From the NCBI GenBank assembly GCA_025403435.1, contig CM046348.1:32723073-32787072 (forward strand): DNA of 64,000 nucleotides, in the 5' to 3' direction. The translations under genes and the position numbers were made by a program. Below the pieces are notes generated by a model. The model saw only the letters and a program-made list of their open reading frames with translations, was not told where the DNA came from and made no database searches. Position 1 is the stretch's first letter. Every line of letters starts with the position of its first letter. The stretch comes from Artocarpus heterophyllus (lineage: Eukaryota; Streptophyta; Magnoliopsida; Rosales; Moraceae). Shown here one piece after another: positions 34,344 through 46,769 of the stretch.

Positions 34344-37140
34344 ATGCAACTAATTATGTTTGTGTTTCTTTGTAGGGGTTCAAAGAAACTAGAAGTCTAC
34401 TTCATGCTTCGGATGGGCGATAGATCCTTAGTCTTGGCAGAAGTAGTGGGAGACATCCATCTTTATTTTGATAATTATAGGAATTTAATTTTGCAAGATT
34501 ATTTTTATGTTCCTAAATTTAAAAGGAATTTAATTTTTGTAGCTTGTTTATTTACAGACACCTATTTGGTTTCTTTTAATAATAAAGTGGTAATTCGTAA
34601 AAACAAATCTTTTATCTAATCTAGATGGATGCAAAATAATCTATATTTTATCAAACCTAAGATGGACTTACTGCTTAATGCTGAGATGAATGATAATAAC
34701 TCTAAAAGACTTAAAACTTCTCACTCTAATAAGACTTATCTTTGGCATTTGTGGTTTGGTTATATTAACCTGAATAGGATTCAAAGGCTAGTAAGGGATG
34801 GACTTTTAAGTCACTTAAAGGTGAAATCTATACCTCAATGTGAATCTTATTTAGAGGGTAAAATGACCAAAAGACCATTCAGGTCTAAGGGCAATAGGGT
34901 CGAAGGGGTTCTAAAACTTATGCATAGTGATGTTTGTAGACCGATGACCATCCGAGCACGAGGAGGGTATGAGTACTTCGTCATTTTTATTGACGATTAC
35001 CCAAGATATAGGTATGTATACCTGATGCACCACAAAAGCGAAACTTATGATAAGTTCAAGGAGTTTTAGGCTGAAGTAGAAAAACAACTGGGTAGACCCA
35101 TAAAGGCTCTTCGATCCGATCAAGGTGGTGAATACCTTTCTGATGAGTTTCTGAGACACTTATTAGAGAATGAGATTTTATCCCATTTGACTGCACCAGG
35201 CACTTCACGGCATAATGGCGTACCAGAGAGAAGAAGTAGAACTTTATTGGACATGGTTAGGTCCATGATGAGTTATTCATCATTGCCTTTATCCTTTTGG
35301 GGATATGCATTACAAACCGTATGTTATCTTTTGAACAATGTGCCTTCAAAATCAGTCCCTAAAACTCCTCACGAGTTGTGGATGGGCAAGAAGACATCTT
35401 TAAACCATAGTCGCACATGGGGATGTCTGACTCATGTCTTGTTTAAGGATGTGAATAAGTTGGGAGCATGTTCGGAAGTTTGCGTATTTATAGGATATCC
35501 AAAAAGGACTAAAGGGGGTTATTTCTATAACTCAAGCGAAAATAAAGCCGTGGTTTCAACTAATGCAACTTTCCTTAAGGAGAGTTACATGGACGACTTT
35601 AAGCCTCGAAGCAAAGTGGTGCTAGAGAAATTAAGGAGTGATCCAATCACTCCAGAGGTTCCAAATGAAACCATTCCGATCATTGTAGAAAAACTAAACG
35701 AACCTGAACAACAACCTAAGGGGCTTCGACATAGTGGGAGGATCAGGCGTCAACTCAAGAGGTATATGTTCAATGGGGAGGCCTTCTTGGCTAACCGGAT
35801 TAACATGACAAGGATCCTTATACTTACGCAGAGGCTATGGAGAATGTTGATCCAAAACTCTAGATAGAAGTCATGAACATAGAGATGAATTCTATGGAGA
35901 CTAATCAGGTTTAGGAGCTTGTGGATCTTCCCGAAAGGGTAAAACCGATAGGGTGTAAGTGGATCTACAAGAAGAATAGAGGAGTGGATGGAAAGGTCAA
36001 AATCTTTAAGGCTAAACTGGTAGCTAAAGGCTACATGCAAATGGAAGGAATCGATTATGAGGAAACCTTTTAGACTGTGGCCATGCTTAAGTCCATCCGA
36101 ATTCTCTTATCCATAGCTACCATTCTCGACTATGGGATTTGGTAGATGGATGTCAAGATGGCTTTTCTAAAAGGCTATCTTGATGAGTTAATTTATATGG
36201 AATAACCATACAGGTTTAAGGTCATGGGTTAAGAGGGTAAGGTTTGTAAGCTGCTAATGTCAATTTATGGACTTAAGCAGACATCTTGTTCTTGGAACAT
36301 AAGATTTGATGAGGTGATTAAGACTTATGGGTTCTTACAAAATATGAATGAGCCATGAGTTTACAAACACATTAAGGATGGCAAAGTAGTTTTTCTACTG
36401 CTCTATGTAGATGACATTCTGCTAATTGGCAATGACGTTGGGGCATTGTCATTGGTCAAATTGTGGTTGACCAAGCATTTTGACATGAAGGACTTGGGTG
36501 AAGCTAATTTTGTTCTCAATATCCAGATCTTTTGAGATAGGAAGAACAAAATGATAGCTTTGTCACAAGCTAGCTACATAGATAAAATTCTCAGGAGGTT
36601 TGCAATGCAAGATTCCAAGAAAGTTGGAGAACCATCTAGGTCTGGAATTACTTTTTCTAAGAAAGACTCTCCAAAGTCTGAGGAAGAAAGAGAATATATA
36701 AAGAAGATGCCTTATGCTTTGGCAGTGGGAAGTCTTATGTATGCCATGCTTTGTACACGACTGGATATTTGTTATGTGATCGGGATTGTAAGTTGATTTC
36801 AGGCAGATCGGGGACCAAACCACTAAGTTGCGGTATGCATATTTTCAAGTACCTGAGAAGGACTAGAGGGTATATGCTTGTGTATTCAGGTGAGGACTTA
36901 ACTCCTCTAGGATATACTAACTTAGATTTTCAATCTTGTCTGAATTTGAGGAGATCGACTTTGGGGTTTGTGTTTACTCTGGGCAGCAGTGCCATTAGTT
37001 AGAGAAGTGTAAAGCAAGATTGGACTTCGGATTCAACGATGGAGGCCGAGTATGTGGTAGCTAGTGATGTTTCGAAAGAAGCAGTGTGGCTCTGTATTTT
37101 TCTTAGGGATCTTGAGGTAGTTCCTGGCATAGATAAGGCA
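34344..37140 (+). pseudogene. Copia-2 protease to RNase H, degenerate
   Basis: Integrase parts: LWHLWFGYINLNR, LMHSDVCRPM, FIDDYPRYRY and [19 protein letters not shown] parts: GVDGKVKIFKAKLVAKGY, YVDDILLIGNDVG (about 36404-36442) and LTKHFDMKDLGEANF. RNase H: TPLGYTNLDFQS and SDSTMEAEYVVASD. Stops are numerous. The frame is cut inside RNase H at 37140 by gypsy C and resumes at 39418. Confidence 0.88.
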
Positions 37141-37145
37141 ATATC

Positions 37146-37976
37146 TGATGAGGACATCATTAGCACAAGCAAGAGCACGTGGGATGAGGCATATTCAGAT
37201 CCAATTCAAGTTCCCATTAGTCCGATTATGAGAGCTCATGCGTGGAAGTTCAAAGAAACGCTTGTTGGGCTGATTCAAGCAACTTAGGCTCAAGCTATTG
37301 TATGGAGGTCCATTGAGGGAATTGCGTGTGACATGCAGATCAACAAATTCATGATTCAAGTTCTACAAGGGACCGAGTAATCATGTTTGCAGAATCAACA
37401 AGTGATTAGCACCATATGGCTGCAAATAATCAAGCTACTTTCCATTTTAGTTACTTTCTCGTTTTGAGGCGACAAGTGGCGAGAAGAATCAACTATTTAC
37501 CTCTTTATTGTCTAGTTTCCTTTTCTTTTAGAAACATGCGTTTGTTTTATTTCTATTATTGTAAGGCTTTTAAGCCATTAAGGGAACTTACCTTATTTGC
37601 TTTAGATTAGACGTTTTTTTGTTTGTAATTGATTTGCCCAAAATTCCATGGGCAATTAGGAGCTGAAATTTGCAAAGGGGAAACCACTATATATTGTAAC
37701 GAACTTCATTCGATGGAGATCAGTTTTTAACACACAATTTGAGGTTTAATTCTCTTCGGTTCTAAGACAAACTACTCGAACTTATCGAAAAATTCTGTGG
37801 CGTTCATAGACTCATCAATTAGTCCGTCCATAGCTGATTGTGGCATCCTCACATACCAAGGTTCGTGCTTCTTGTTAGGCATCGGGTTGCGGTTCCATTC
37901 AAAACAGATTAGGAATTTTGATCTTGGAGACCAATTTTGGTTAGGGCCACGTCAATTTTTGGTGAGGTTTGTATCA
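37146..37976 (+). repeat. Gypsy C 5' LTR (831 bp)
   Basis: TGATGAGGACATC to TTTGTATCA. It contains an extra segment starting CATGTTTGCAGAATCAACAA at about 37382, absent from the 750-bp LTRs of E. Confidence 0.9.
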
Positions 37977-38608
37977 TTTGGTATTAGAGCGAGGTTCTAA
38001 TCAGGTTTTGGTTATCAGTTTCCTTAGTTTATGTTTGTTTCAATTATTCATGAGTCTTGATTTCCATTATCAAAGTCGAGTTTAAAAAAAAAAAAGATCC
38101 GAAAAGAAAAGAAAGAAAAAAAAAGGAAAGAAGAAAAAAAAGAGGATCAAAAAAAAAAAAAAACAAAGACCAAAAAACAAGAGTCTGGGAACCTTCCTTA
38201 ATTTTTTTTTTAGATTCTTCTTATTCTTGGTTTAAGGAACCCAAAATTGAATTCCCTGCAAAGACCAAAAAAATTTTGCTCAAATTTTGTTTCTTTTGGG
38301 CGTGATTTTTGAAAGCCTAAATTACCTGTGCCTGTTATATTCCTGTTTCTAGTTTGAGCCTCCTTGGTAATCTGTTTGTGAATTGTCAAGGAAATTTTGA
38401 TATTGATTTGACTAGTTTTATAGTTACTGAGTGAGAATTAACGAGTGTAAAAAGGCAAAGAGGCGAGAGCATTAGAGTTGATAAAAGCCGAAAGTATTGA
38501 GTGCAAACACGAGTGAAATTGAGTGCACCATTTCACGAGTGAAACACGTAAGGGAGTATGGTAAGGTCCTTTGCATTGTTTCTTACTTTGTTTTGCAAAA
38601 AAAAAAAA
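37977..38608 (+). other. Gypsy C primer site and leader
   Basis: TTGGTATTAGAGCG (decayed primer site) is followed by the leader with its A-rich purine tract (38082-38165). No coding content. Confidence 0.8.
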
Positions 38609-38757
38609 ATTTCAAACAACAGCAAGAACACTATTGAGGGTACCTCTGGTGCAGCAGATCCAAAACTCCTTATGGAAGCGATGATAGGGGAGATGAGGCG
38701 ATTGTTGAGGGGAGAGTTAAAACAGCTTCTTGAGCAGATAGACTAGATAGAAAACGC
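38609..38757 (+). pseudogene. Gypsy C gag N-terminal fragment
   Basis: The start codon is ATT (expected ATG). About 50 codons follow, including NTIEGTSGAADPKLLMEAMI and RRLLRGELKQLLEQID, interrupted by TAG, then the sequence joins LTR DNA at GCATGGAGG. Confidence 0.85.
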
Positions 38758-39417
38758 ATGGAGGCCCATTGAGGGAATTGCATGTGACATCTAGACCAAC
38801 AAATGCATGATTCAAGTTCTAGAAGGGACCGAGTAATCATGTTTGCAGAATCAACAAGTGATTAGCACCATATGGCTGCAAATAATCAAGCCACTTTCCA
38901 TTTTGGTTACTTTCCCGTTTTGAGGCGACAAGTGGCAAGAAGAATCAGCTATTTACCTCTTTATTGTCTAGTTTCCTTTTCTTTTAGAAACATGCTTGTG
39001 TTTTATTTCTATTATTGTAAGGCTTTTAAGCCATTAAGGGAACTTACCTTATTTGCTTTAGATTAGACTTTTTTTTTGTAATTGATTTGCCCGAAATTCC
39101 ATGGGCAATTAGGAGATGAAATTCGCAAAGGGGAAACCACTATATATTGTTCAATGGAGATTAGTTTTTAACACACAATTTGAGGTTTAATTCTCTTCGG
39201 TTCTTAGACAAATTATTCGAACTTATTGAAAAATTCTGTGGCGTTCATAGACTCATCAATTAGTCTGTCCATAGCTGATTGTGGCGTCCTCACATACCAA
39301 GGTTCGTGCTTCTTTTTAGGCATCGGGTCGTGGTTCCATTCAAAACCGATTAGGAATTTTGATCTTGGAGACCAATTTTGGTTAGGGTCGCATCAGTTGT
39401 TGGCGAGGTTCGTATCA
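38758..39417 (+). repeat. Gypsy C 3' LTR, 5'-truncated
   Basis: It begins inside the LTR at the segment corresponding to about 37300 and ends GTTCGTATCA at 39417. Confidence 0.88.
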
Positions 39418-39661
39418 GTATCACTATACTATGATAACAGTGCGGCGGTTGCTAATGCTAAGGAACCAAGATTTCACAAGAAGAGTAAACATATTGATAT
39501 AAAGTGTCATGTGATAAAGGACTTCGTTGAGGGCAGACATGTCATGGTGTGCAAAATCACGTCAGAGGATAACTTAGCTGATCCATTTACGAAGACACTT
39601 TCTGAGAGAGTCTTCCAGAGGCATGTGGATGCAAAATTTGTTCATATTTACTCACTTAGTA
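39418..39661 (+). pseudogene. Copia-2 RNase H C-terminus
   Basis: Continues the frame broken at 37140: SLYYDNSAAVANAKEPRF, HIDIKCHVIKDFVEG and NLADPFTKTLSERV. A small deletion changes the last codons relative to copia-1. Confidence 0.88.
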
Positions 39662-39673
39662 GAAGTGGGAGAT

Positions 39674-40370
39674 TGTTAGACATGTATGCCCTAAGGAGTA
39701 AAAATGTAATATGTTTTTTGAGACATTTTTATCAATAAAGAATTTATTTATTATTAATATATCAAATCTTGTCCTCTTTACATTCCTATTTGTTGAATGT
39801 ATATTAAGCAAACAATAGTCTGAGACTGTCGGTTTAAACCTTTAAGAATTAGGCATATGATGGACAGATTATGTGGAAGACACTATTCTTAAGGTGATAG
39901 TTTAAATCATAAGATCCGTAATCGATAGAATAAAGATGAGCGCTTTATTCATATAAAGATTGTTATGTTGTCTACATCCCTATTGGGAGATGGCTTGTCT
40001 TGGCCATCGAAGGTGGACTCCGTGAATGGAAACATTGACACATTGTCATAGTGATGATGTGTTGGATCAGGACATAAATTGAATTGATTTAGATTAATAA
40101 TTTTGTCTCGGCAAATCAAGTCACTTGGTGGAAGAGCTGTACGTGTGAGCTCACACTCACTCCAATCGTGGATAGAGAATAGCAAATAAGGCTAGTTAAT
40201 TGATTTCCTTCTAGAACGTTGCTTCTATACATTGATTGAGGAAGCTTTTCGGTATTTACAAGGTTAGTAAGATCTAGTTAATTTATGTACATAACGTGTC
40301 AAACTTGTGTTTTGAAAAATACTGTGATATAAAAAATTTTAAAATTTCGTTGCATATTATTTTTCCAACT
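39674..40370 (+). repeat. Copia-2 3' LTR (697 bp, deleted)
   Basis: It starts TGTTAGACATGTATGCCC after AGTGGGAGAT. Its middle differs from the copia-1 LTRs (different sequence at 39990-40110 and no TTCGGC cluster), and it ends near TTCCAACT. Confidence 0.8.
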
Positions 40371-40875
40371 GTATATATATATACTTTAATATATAATATA
40401 GTATAATATAATATAATATGATTATAAATACATTATTATTTATACACAACAATAATATTTACTTTTATGACCCTAAAAATATTAATTTATAAATTATTTT
40501 TTTAGGACTTTATATTATTTAGTTTCTAATGCCATAAATAAAAAAATGCTACATAAACAATTATCATGACATCGTTAATATTATAAAAATAAGAAAATAT
40601 GCAACAAAATGCATGTTATCTTTAAGAATATTGCTCTAGGGCATATATAACTCTAGAGTATTATAAAGATTATAAATTTAAAGCAAGTTAAACGTCTTAA
40701 AAAAAATAATACTCTAAGCTTATCATCATTTTTGACATAAATATCTCGAGCACATCAATACCACATGGTCATCACCTGTGACATTATTAAATAAAAAGTT
40801 AATTTTCTTAACATAAATTATAATAGCACTTAAAATATCACATTTTAACGTTAAAGTAACATAAGTGTCTGTACA
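40371..40875 (-). repeat. Tekay/Del-type gypsy 3' LTR, partial (minus strand)
   Basis: Reversed, the start TGTACAGACACTTATG lies at 40875, next to integrase-tail coding. It is AT-rich with ATATAATATA runs at 40371-40440. The segment 40745-40810 resembles 8645-8712 of the solo LTR. The left part is cut by copia-2. Confidence 0.6.
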
Positions 40876-41339
40876 AGAAAATAACAGGCACTACAACTCT
40901 ACCCACCTTATAAGAATTTCGTCCTCGAAACTCAAAACAATTGCGGATACTTGGCCCTCATATCATCTTCATGTTCCCATATAGCTTCATCTACTTGGTG
41001 ATTTTTCCACAAAACTTTGACCAAAGGAATTTCTTTGTTCCTTAAGATTTTACTTTTTCAGTCTAAAATCTCGAATGGCTTCTCTTTACAGCCAAGGTCT
41101 TCTCGTATCTCAATCACCTATGGTTTGATAATGTGCATAGGGTCCAGGACATACTTTTTAAGCATCAAGACGTGGAACACATTGTGGATAGATGACATCT
41201 CCGATGGCAAACTCAACTAATGAGCCACCTTGCCTATTCGCTTCACAATTTTATAGGGTCCGACGAACTTCAGGCTCAACTTGCCTTCCTTCCTAGACCT
41301 CTTGACTCTCTTCGTCCTGTGTAACTTTTAGGAGTAAAG
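40876..41339 (-). pseudogene. Tekay/Del-type gypsy integrase C-terminus and chromodomain
   Basis: Reversed, the coding reads KFVGPYKIVKRIGKVAH, HNVFHVLMLKKYV, IPLVKVLWKNHQ and MRAKYPQLF. This is the integrase C-terminal and chromodomain region of the Tekay/Del clade. Stops (TAG, TGA) occur in several places. The zone 40876-40930 is the untranslated stretch before the LTR. Chromodomains guide integration to heterochromatin marks. Confidence 0.8.
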
Positions 41340-43099
41340 TGATTATTACATGCCTAATACATGGAGTGAGGATCCAATTCAAGTTCCAATCAGCTGGTTA
41401 CAAGGGCTAGAGATAAAAGGTTCAAATAAAATCTCAATGGGTTGATTCAGCAAATTTGGACTGAGGTGTATTCATGCGGGCCCAAAGAAGATGCAACACA
41501 CCATCCACAAGATTAGATTACCAAGATTCAAGCATTAGAATAATTTAGAAGTTTCCTATTCAAGATCACAGGTCATTATTCAAGCATACCAATTCAACCA
41601 ATTTAAGAATAAAGAAGTTTCCCTTTTAAACAATTGAGGAATAAAAAAGTTTCCTTTTTAGCTAGTTTTCCTTTTTAAGTAGTTTTCTTATTCCAATTTG
41701 AGAAGTTTCCTTTTCCCATCTGGTTAGCTTCCTATTTGGTTAGTTTCCTATTTGGTTACTTTCCCATTTGATTAGTTTCCCGTTTAATTACTTTCTTGAA
41801 TATAGAATAGTTTCCTGATTATGGAAAAGGTGCTAATTAACTTCTCAATTTTGGAGCAGCAGCATAAGTAGGTTAGGAATGAGATAGTTTCTTTTTCTTT
41901 TAATTTCTAGATTTCTTGTTTCCTTTTTTTTTGTGTTTGGGGTGATTTTTTTTTTTCAGGAGCTTATTACAAGTTGCTAAATTTGTTGATATTCTTGTAT
42001 TATAAATAGCCATTTGTGATACAAACCCTGCAAAGAATTGACACGACCCTAACCAAAATTGGTCTCTAAGGTCGAAATTCCTAATTGGATTTGAATGGAA
42101 CCACGACCCGATGCTTAACAAGAAGCACGAACCTTGGTCTGTGAGGACACCACAATCAGCTATGGACGGACTGATTGATGAGTCTATGAACACCACAAAA
42201 TTTTCTGATAAGTTCGAATAGTTCGTTTAAGAACTGAAGAGAATTAAACCTCAAATTGTGTGTTAAAAAAAACCTCTCCATTGAATGAAATTCGTTACAA
42301 TATATAGTGGCTTAAAAGCAATTGCCCATGAATTTCAGACAAATCAATTACCAAAAAATGCCCAATCTAAAGCAAATAAGGTAAGTTCCCCAAATGGCTT
42401 AAAAGCCTTACAATAATATGAAATAAAAGAAAAGAAAAGGAAAATAGACAATAAATAAGTAAATAGCTTATTCTTCTCGCCACTTGTCGCCTCAAAACAG
42501 GAAAATAACTGAAATGGAAAGTAGCTTGATTATTTGCAGCCATATGGTGCTAATCACTTGTTGATTCTACAAACATGATTACTCGGTCCCTTCTAGAACT
42601 TGAATCGTGTATTTGTTGGTTTGGATGTCACATGCAATTCCCTCAATGGGCCTTCAATGGCTTGAGCCCAAGTTGCTTGAATCAGCCCAACAAGCGTTTC
42701 TTTGAACTTCTTCACACGAGCTCTCATAACCGGACCAATAGGAACTTGAATTGGATCTAAATATGTCTCATCCCATGTGCTCTTGCTTGTGCTAATGATG
42801 TCCTCATCAATTTGGCTCAAATAAAATAAATAATACACAACTCAAATTTTTATTCAAACTTTGTAAGATCAAAATTTCTTTGTTTTCTTTGAGAACATTT
42901 TGAACTTACAGAATTTCCATGGCATTTGCCTTCGAATTATCAATCAAACATTCATATTTGATTGTGGCGTCTTCATTATACCAATGTTCTTGCTTTACCA
43001 TAAGCAACGGGTCTCGGTTTCATACAAAATTGTTTCTAAACGATCTTGGAGACTTAGTTGATTCAAGGGTCTTGTCCCTTTACTGGCAGGTTCGTATCA
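41340..43099 (+). repeat. Gypsy D first LTR, divergent, split by a solo LTR
   Basis: It begins TGATTATTACATG and ends GGTTCGTATCA, with the coded tail TRARDKRFK-type still visible (41370-41500). It is far from the E-type LTRs. A run of about five 16-17-bp units (TTGGTTAGTTTCCTATT type) lies at 41718-41807. The solo LTR 42017-42809 interrupts it. Confidence 0.78.
42017..42809 (-). mobile_element. Solo LTR of the gypsy family inside D's LTR (793 bp)
   Basis: TGATACAAACC to GTCCTCATCA, minus orientation. ATTTG duplications lie at 42012-42016 and 42810-42814. It belongs to the longer LTR subfamily with the CATGTTTG segment (seen reversed near 42570). Confidence 0.92.
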
Positions 43100-43794
43100 T
43101 TTGGTATTCAAAGCTCGGTTGTAGTCTTAGGTTTGCCTATCCTTTTTTCTCCTTTCTTTTGTTCAAATTTGAGTTCCCTTCCTTAGAAATTCCAATTTAT
43201 TGTCCAAAAAATAATTCATCCAAAAGAAAAAAAAGAAAAGACAGCAAAAAAAATCATCCAAAAAAAAGACAGCAAAAAAAATGTTTTAAAAAAACATGAA
43301 TCTTAAATTTTTTTGTTTCGATCTTGCATCTTAATTCCCAACTCTTTCACTCTTGCATCAGTTTCTTACATTATTAATTCCTATTTCTTATATTCTTGTA
43401 TCAATTTCTTACATTCTGATTCTCACATTCTTTCTTCAGTTCTACTTTTTAATTCCCAGTTTACAATTCTTTTGCACAATTTTTTAAATCTTTAAGTCTG
43501 TGTTATAGCCCTTTTCTCTAGCCACATAAATCTGAATTTTTCTTGGTAAGTTCTTGGTGAACTTTTACTAGAAATTTTGATATTGTTTGATTAGTTTGAT
43601 AAGAAACTATAGAGAATTACTAAGAGTAGAAAAAGGCAAGAGTGGTGAACATATAAGAGGGTAAAGGCCAATTATATTTTGTGGGAAAACATGAGTGTAA
43701 TTGAGCGGATCATTTTTTTTTTAGTGAAACACATCAAGGATTGTGTGAAGTCCTTTTCTTCTTCTTTCTTCTTTAACTTTGTTTTGTAGCCAAC
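43100..43794 (+). other. Gypsy D leader
   Basis: TTGGTATTCAAAGC (decayed primer site) is followed by a leader with an A-rich purine tract at 43200-43300 and CT-rich stretches to 43500. No coding content. Confidence 0.7.
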
Positions 43795-44036
43795 ATGTCC
43801 AACATTAAAGACAAAAATATTACTGGAGAGGTGTCGGGGGAGGTTGATCCAAAGATGTTAAGGAGGGTTTAATGGGTAAGATGAGAAGGATTTTTAGAGT
43901 GGAGATAGAGCAAGTTCATGAATGGATAGATAGGATAGAAAATGCACAGCCACAAAATATTCCTAATGTGTGAAGGAGGGAGAGAATACAACCTAAGGAA
44001 GTGAGAGTTGAGGATGAAGAGTATTTTGGGGAAGGT
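43795..44036 (+). pseudogene. Gypsy D gag N-terminal fragment
   Basis: The ATG at 43795 begins MSNIKDKNITGEVSGE, then RMRRIFRVEIEQVHEWIDRIEN in a shifted frame, matching the gag start of the family. It runs into LTR sequence at about 44036. Confidence 0.75.
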
Positions 44037-44791
44037 TGATGGAGACTTAGGGAGCTCAAATGTATGGAAGGTGGTTGACCCAATACAAGTTCCTGCTGGA
44101 CCAGTCACAAGAGCCCAAGCTAAGAAATTCAAGGAAGCATTAAATGGGCTTATTCACGAAATTTGGAATCAAGAAAATTTGTGCAAGCCCATTGACCCAG
44201 GCCCACGTCAACTACAACGGTGCATCAATTTGATCCAAGTTCTAGAAGAATCCGGATGAGTCAAGCTTGAAATCAGCTCAAATTTTGCAAGATCAAGTCA
44301 ATGGAAGAATTTTGGAAACTTTCCCATTTTGGCACACATGCAGATTATTTGCACTTTACTTTAATTGTTGGGCATGTAAATGGCTGAAAATCAGCCATTA
44401 AGACTTTCTTTTCTTTTGGTTTTTATTTTAGGCTTAGTAATTATGTTTGAATTTGTCAACTTTTCTTTTTGGGCAACACTTTGTAATTTTGGCCTATAAA
44501 TAGGCGTTTCCAAGGTTAATGAAAATGATGAATGTTTATTTTTTGAGAGAAATAATTCTTTCTTTGGTTCTTTGACGAACTGCATGAACTCTTCAGATCA
44601 ATCCGAGCATTCAACCCTGACTTATCAATCAAGCTTTCCATCCTTGATTGTGGCGTCTACGATATACCAAGGTTCTTGCTTCGATATAAGCAATAGGTCG
44701 CGGTGACTTCCATCCAAATCTGAGTAGAAACGATCTTGGTGCCTTCTCATTGATAACGGGTTTCGTCAGTATCTTGACAAGGTTCTTATCA
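44037..44791 (+). repeat. Gypsy D second LTR (755 bp)
   Basis: It starts TGATGGAGACTTAGG and contains the coded tail PVTRAQAKKFKEALNGLI (44098-44160). The end is GGTTCTTATCA, and a primer site follows at once. Confidence 0.8.
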
Positions 44792-44968
44792 TTTGGTATC
44801 AAAGCCAAACCTCTGCTGGTCGGTGGGCGCATGTACAAAGGTTCCCTGCTGCTCGTGTGGGTTAACGACGGAGTTGGCACGAGGACGTGCAGTCTAAAGG
44901 GGTTAGGAATGATGTGTCCCACATCGGTTAGAGAGGGTGGTCTTGGGTGTTATATATATGGGTTCACA
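44792..44968 (+). mobile_element. TRIM-derived segment fused at the primer site
   Basis: After TTTGGTATCAAAGCC the sequence is TRIM internal DNA (CTGGTCGGTGGGCGCATG) and the first part of a TRIM LTR (44909-44968, TGATGTGTCCCACATCGG to GGGTTCACA). The fusion point with D's LTR is the primer site. Gypsy gag sequence follows. Confidence 0.8.
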
Positions 44969-45960
44969 TCATGGAGGCCGAATGTTACTAGGAGAGAGGA
45001 GAAACCATCCACAACCAAGCCCAAACCTGAGCAAAAGCAAGAAACAACAGCCATGTAAATCAAAGTAAATTCGATTCTTCCACCACTCGAAATTGTGGTA
45101 TTAAGTGTTTTAAATGCCAAGGCAGGGGTCACATAGCGAGCCAATGTCCAAACAAAAGAATAATGATATTGAGAGATGATGGTGAATTTGAGTCCGAAAA
45201 TGAAGATGATGCCGAGTCTATGCCACCATTGGAAGACATGGGTGAAGAGGAATACACAGCCTAAGGTGAAATGTTATTAGCAAGGAGAGCTCTAAACATG
45301 CGAAATCAAAGAAGATGATGAAGTGAACATCTTCCATACTAGATGCCACGTACAAAACATGGTATGCAGTGTGATTATTAATGGAGGTAGTTGTACAACG
45401 TTGCTAGCACTACAATGGTTGAAAAGGTGTGGCTATTAACTATTAAACATTCCTGACCTTACAAGTTGCAATGGCTTAATGATAATGGAGAGGTGAAGGT
45501 AAATAAACAAGTACTAGTTTCTTTTCACATTGGAAAATATGAAGATGAAGTCTTTTGTGATGTAGTCACAATACAAGCTAGACATTTTCTATTAGGTAGG
45601 CCAAGTCAATTCAATTGGCGAGTTAAGCATGATGGATTCGCCAACAAGTATTCATTTGACCATAATCAAAGGAAAATCACTCTAGTTCCTTTGACACCAA
45701 AACAAGTTTATGAAGATCACGTGAGGTTACAAAAAGAGAGTGATAAAAAAACAAGAGAGTGACAAAAAAAAAATAAATGAAAATCAGAAAGGAAAAGAGA
45801 AAACGATCAAGAAAATAGAAAAAGAAAAAGAAAAGAAAGAGGGGCTGAGAAAATTGAGAAAGAAAAAAAGAGAGTAGATTTAGCTAAAGAGAGAAAAGCA
45901 GAGACAAAAACAAATTTCTATGCAAAAGCGAGTGAAATTAAAAGAGCAATGTTTTTAAAC
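44969..45960 (+). pseudogene. Gypsy D gag C-terminus and protease
   Basis: The KPEQKQ linker, a zinc knuckle (CFKCQGRGHIASQC, about 45106-45150) and a protease region are present, though the protease active site reads IINGGSC, with Asp replaced by Asn. The open part 45466-45762 contains LVSFHIGKYEDEVFCD and FLLGRPSQFNWRVKHDG. A lysine- and glutamate-rich linker follows. Confidence 0.82.
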
Positions 45961-45965
45961 CAACC

Positions 45966-46769
45966 TGATACGAACCCCGCCAAGAACTGACGCGACCCTA
46001 ACCAAAATTGGTTTCCTAAGATCAAAATTCCTAACCGGTTTTGAATGGAACCGCGACTTGATGCCTAACAAGAAGCACGAACCTTGGTATGTGAGGACGC
46101 CACAATCAGCTATGGATGAACTGATTGATAAGTCTTGGTATGTGAGGACACCACAATCAGCTATGGATGGACTGATTGATAAGTCAATGAATGCCACGGA
46201 ATCTTCTGATAAGTTCGAATAGTTCGTTTAGGAACCAAAGAGAATTAAAACCTCAAATTGTGTGTTAAAACTTGTATTCCATTGAATGAAATTCGTTACA
46301 ATATATAGGGGTTTCCCTATGCGAATTTTTAGCTCCTAATTGCCCATGGAATTTCAGGGCAAATCAATTACCAAATGTCAAATCTAAAGCAAATAATGAA
46401 AGTTCCCATAATGGCTTAAAAGCCTTACAATAATAAAAATAAAACAAACGCAAAAAGGAAACTAGACATTAAAAGGTCATAAGTTGGTTCTTCTCGCCAT
46501 GTGTCACCTCAAAACGGGAAAGTAACTGAAATAGAAATTACTCGATCCCTTCGAGAGCTTGAATCACGCATTTGTTGGTCTGGATGTCGCATGCAATTCC
46601 CTCAATGGGCCTCCATGCAATAGCTTGAGCCTAAGTTGCTTGAATCAGCCCAATAAGCGTTTCTTTCAACTTCTTCGCACGAGCTCTCGTAACCAGACCA
46701 ATGGGAACTTGAATTGGATCTGAATATGTCTCCCACGTGCTCTTGCTTGTGCTAACAATGTCCTCATCA
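45966..46769 (-). mobile_element. Solo LTR of the gypsy family inside D pol (804 bp)
   Basis: TGATACGAACCCC to GTCCTCATCA, minus orientation, CAACC duplications at 45961-45965 and 46770-46774. It carries the 51-bp internal duplication (about 46085-46186). Confidence 0.93.

Larger units (their letters stand above)
37146..39417 (+). mobile_element. Gypsy C, internally deleted (2272 bp)
   Basis: Flanked by ATATC (37141-37145) and GTATC (39418-39422), a one-mismatch 5-bp duplication within copia-2 RNase H. Structure: complete 5' LTR (37146-37976), primer site, leader, the first about 50 codons of gag, then a jump to a 3' LTR lacking about its first 155 bp. All protease, RT and integrase sequence is gone. 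Confidence 0.9.

Noticed and set aside
46085..46186. 51-bp duplication in LTRs considered as a satellite
   Set aside because: It occurs as two copies inside LTRs only, an LTR subfamily marker.
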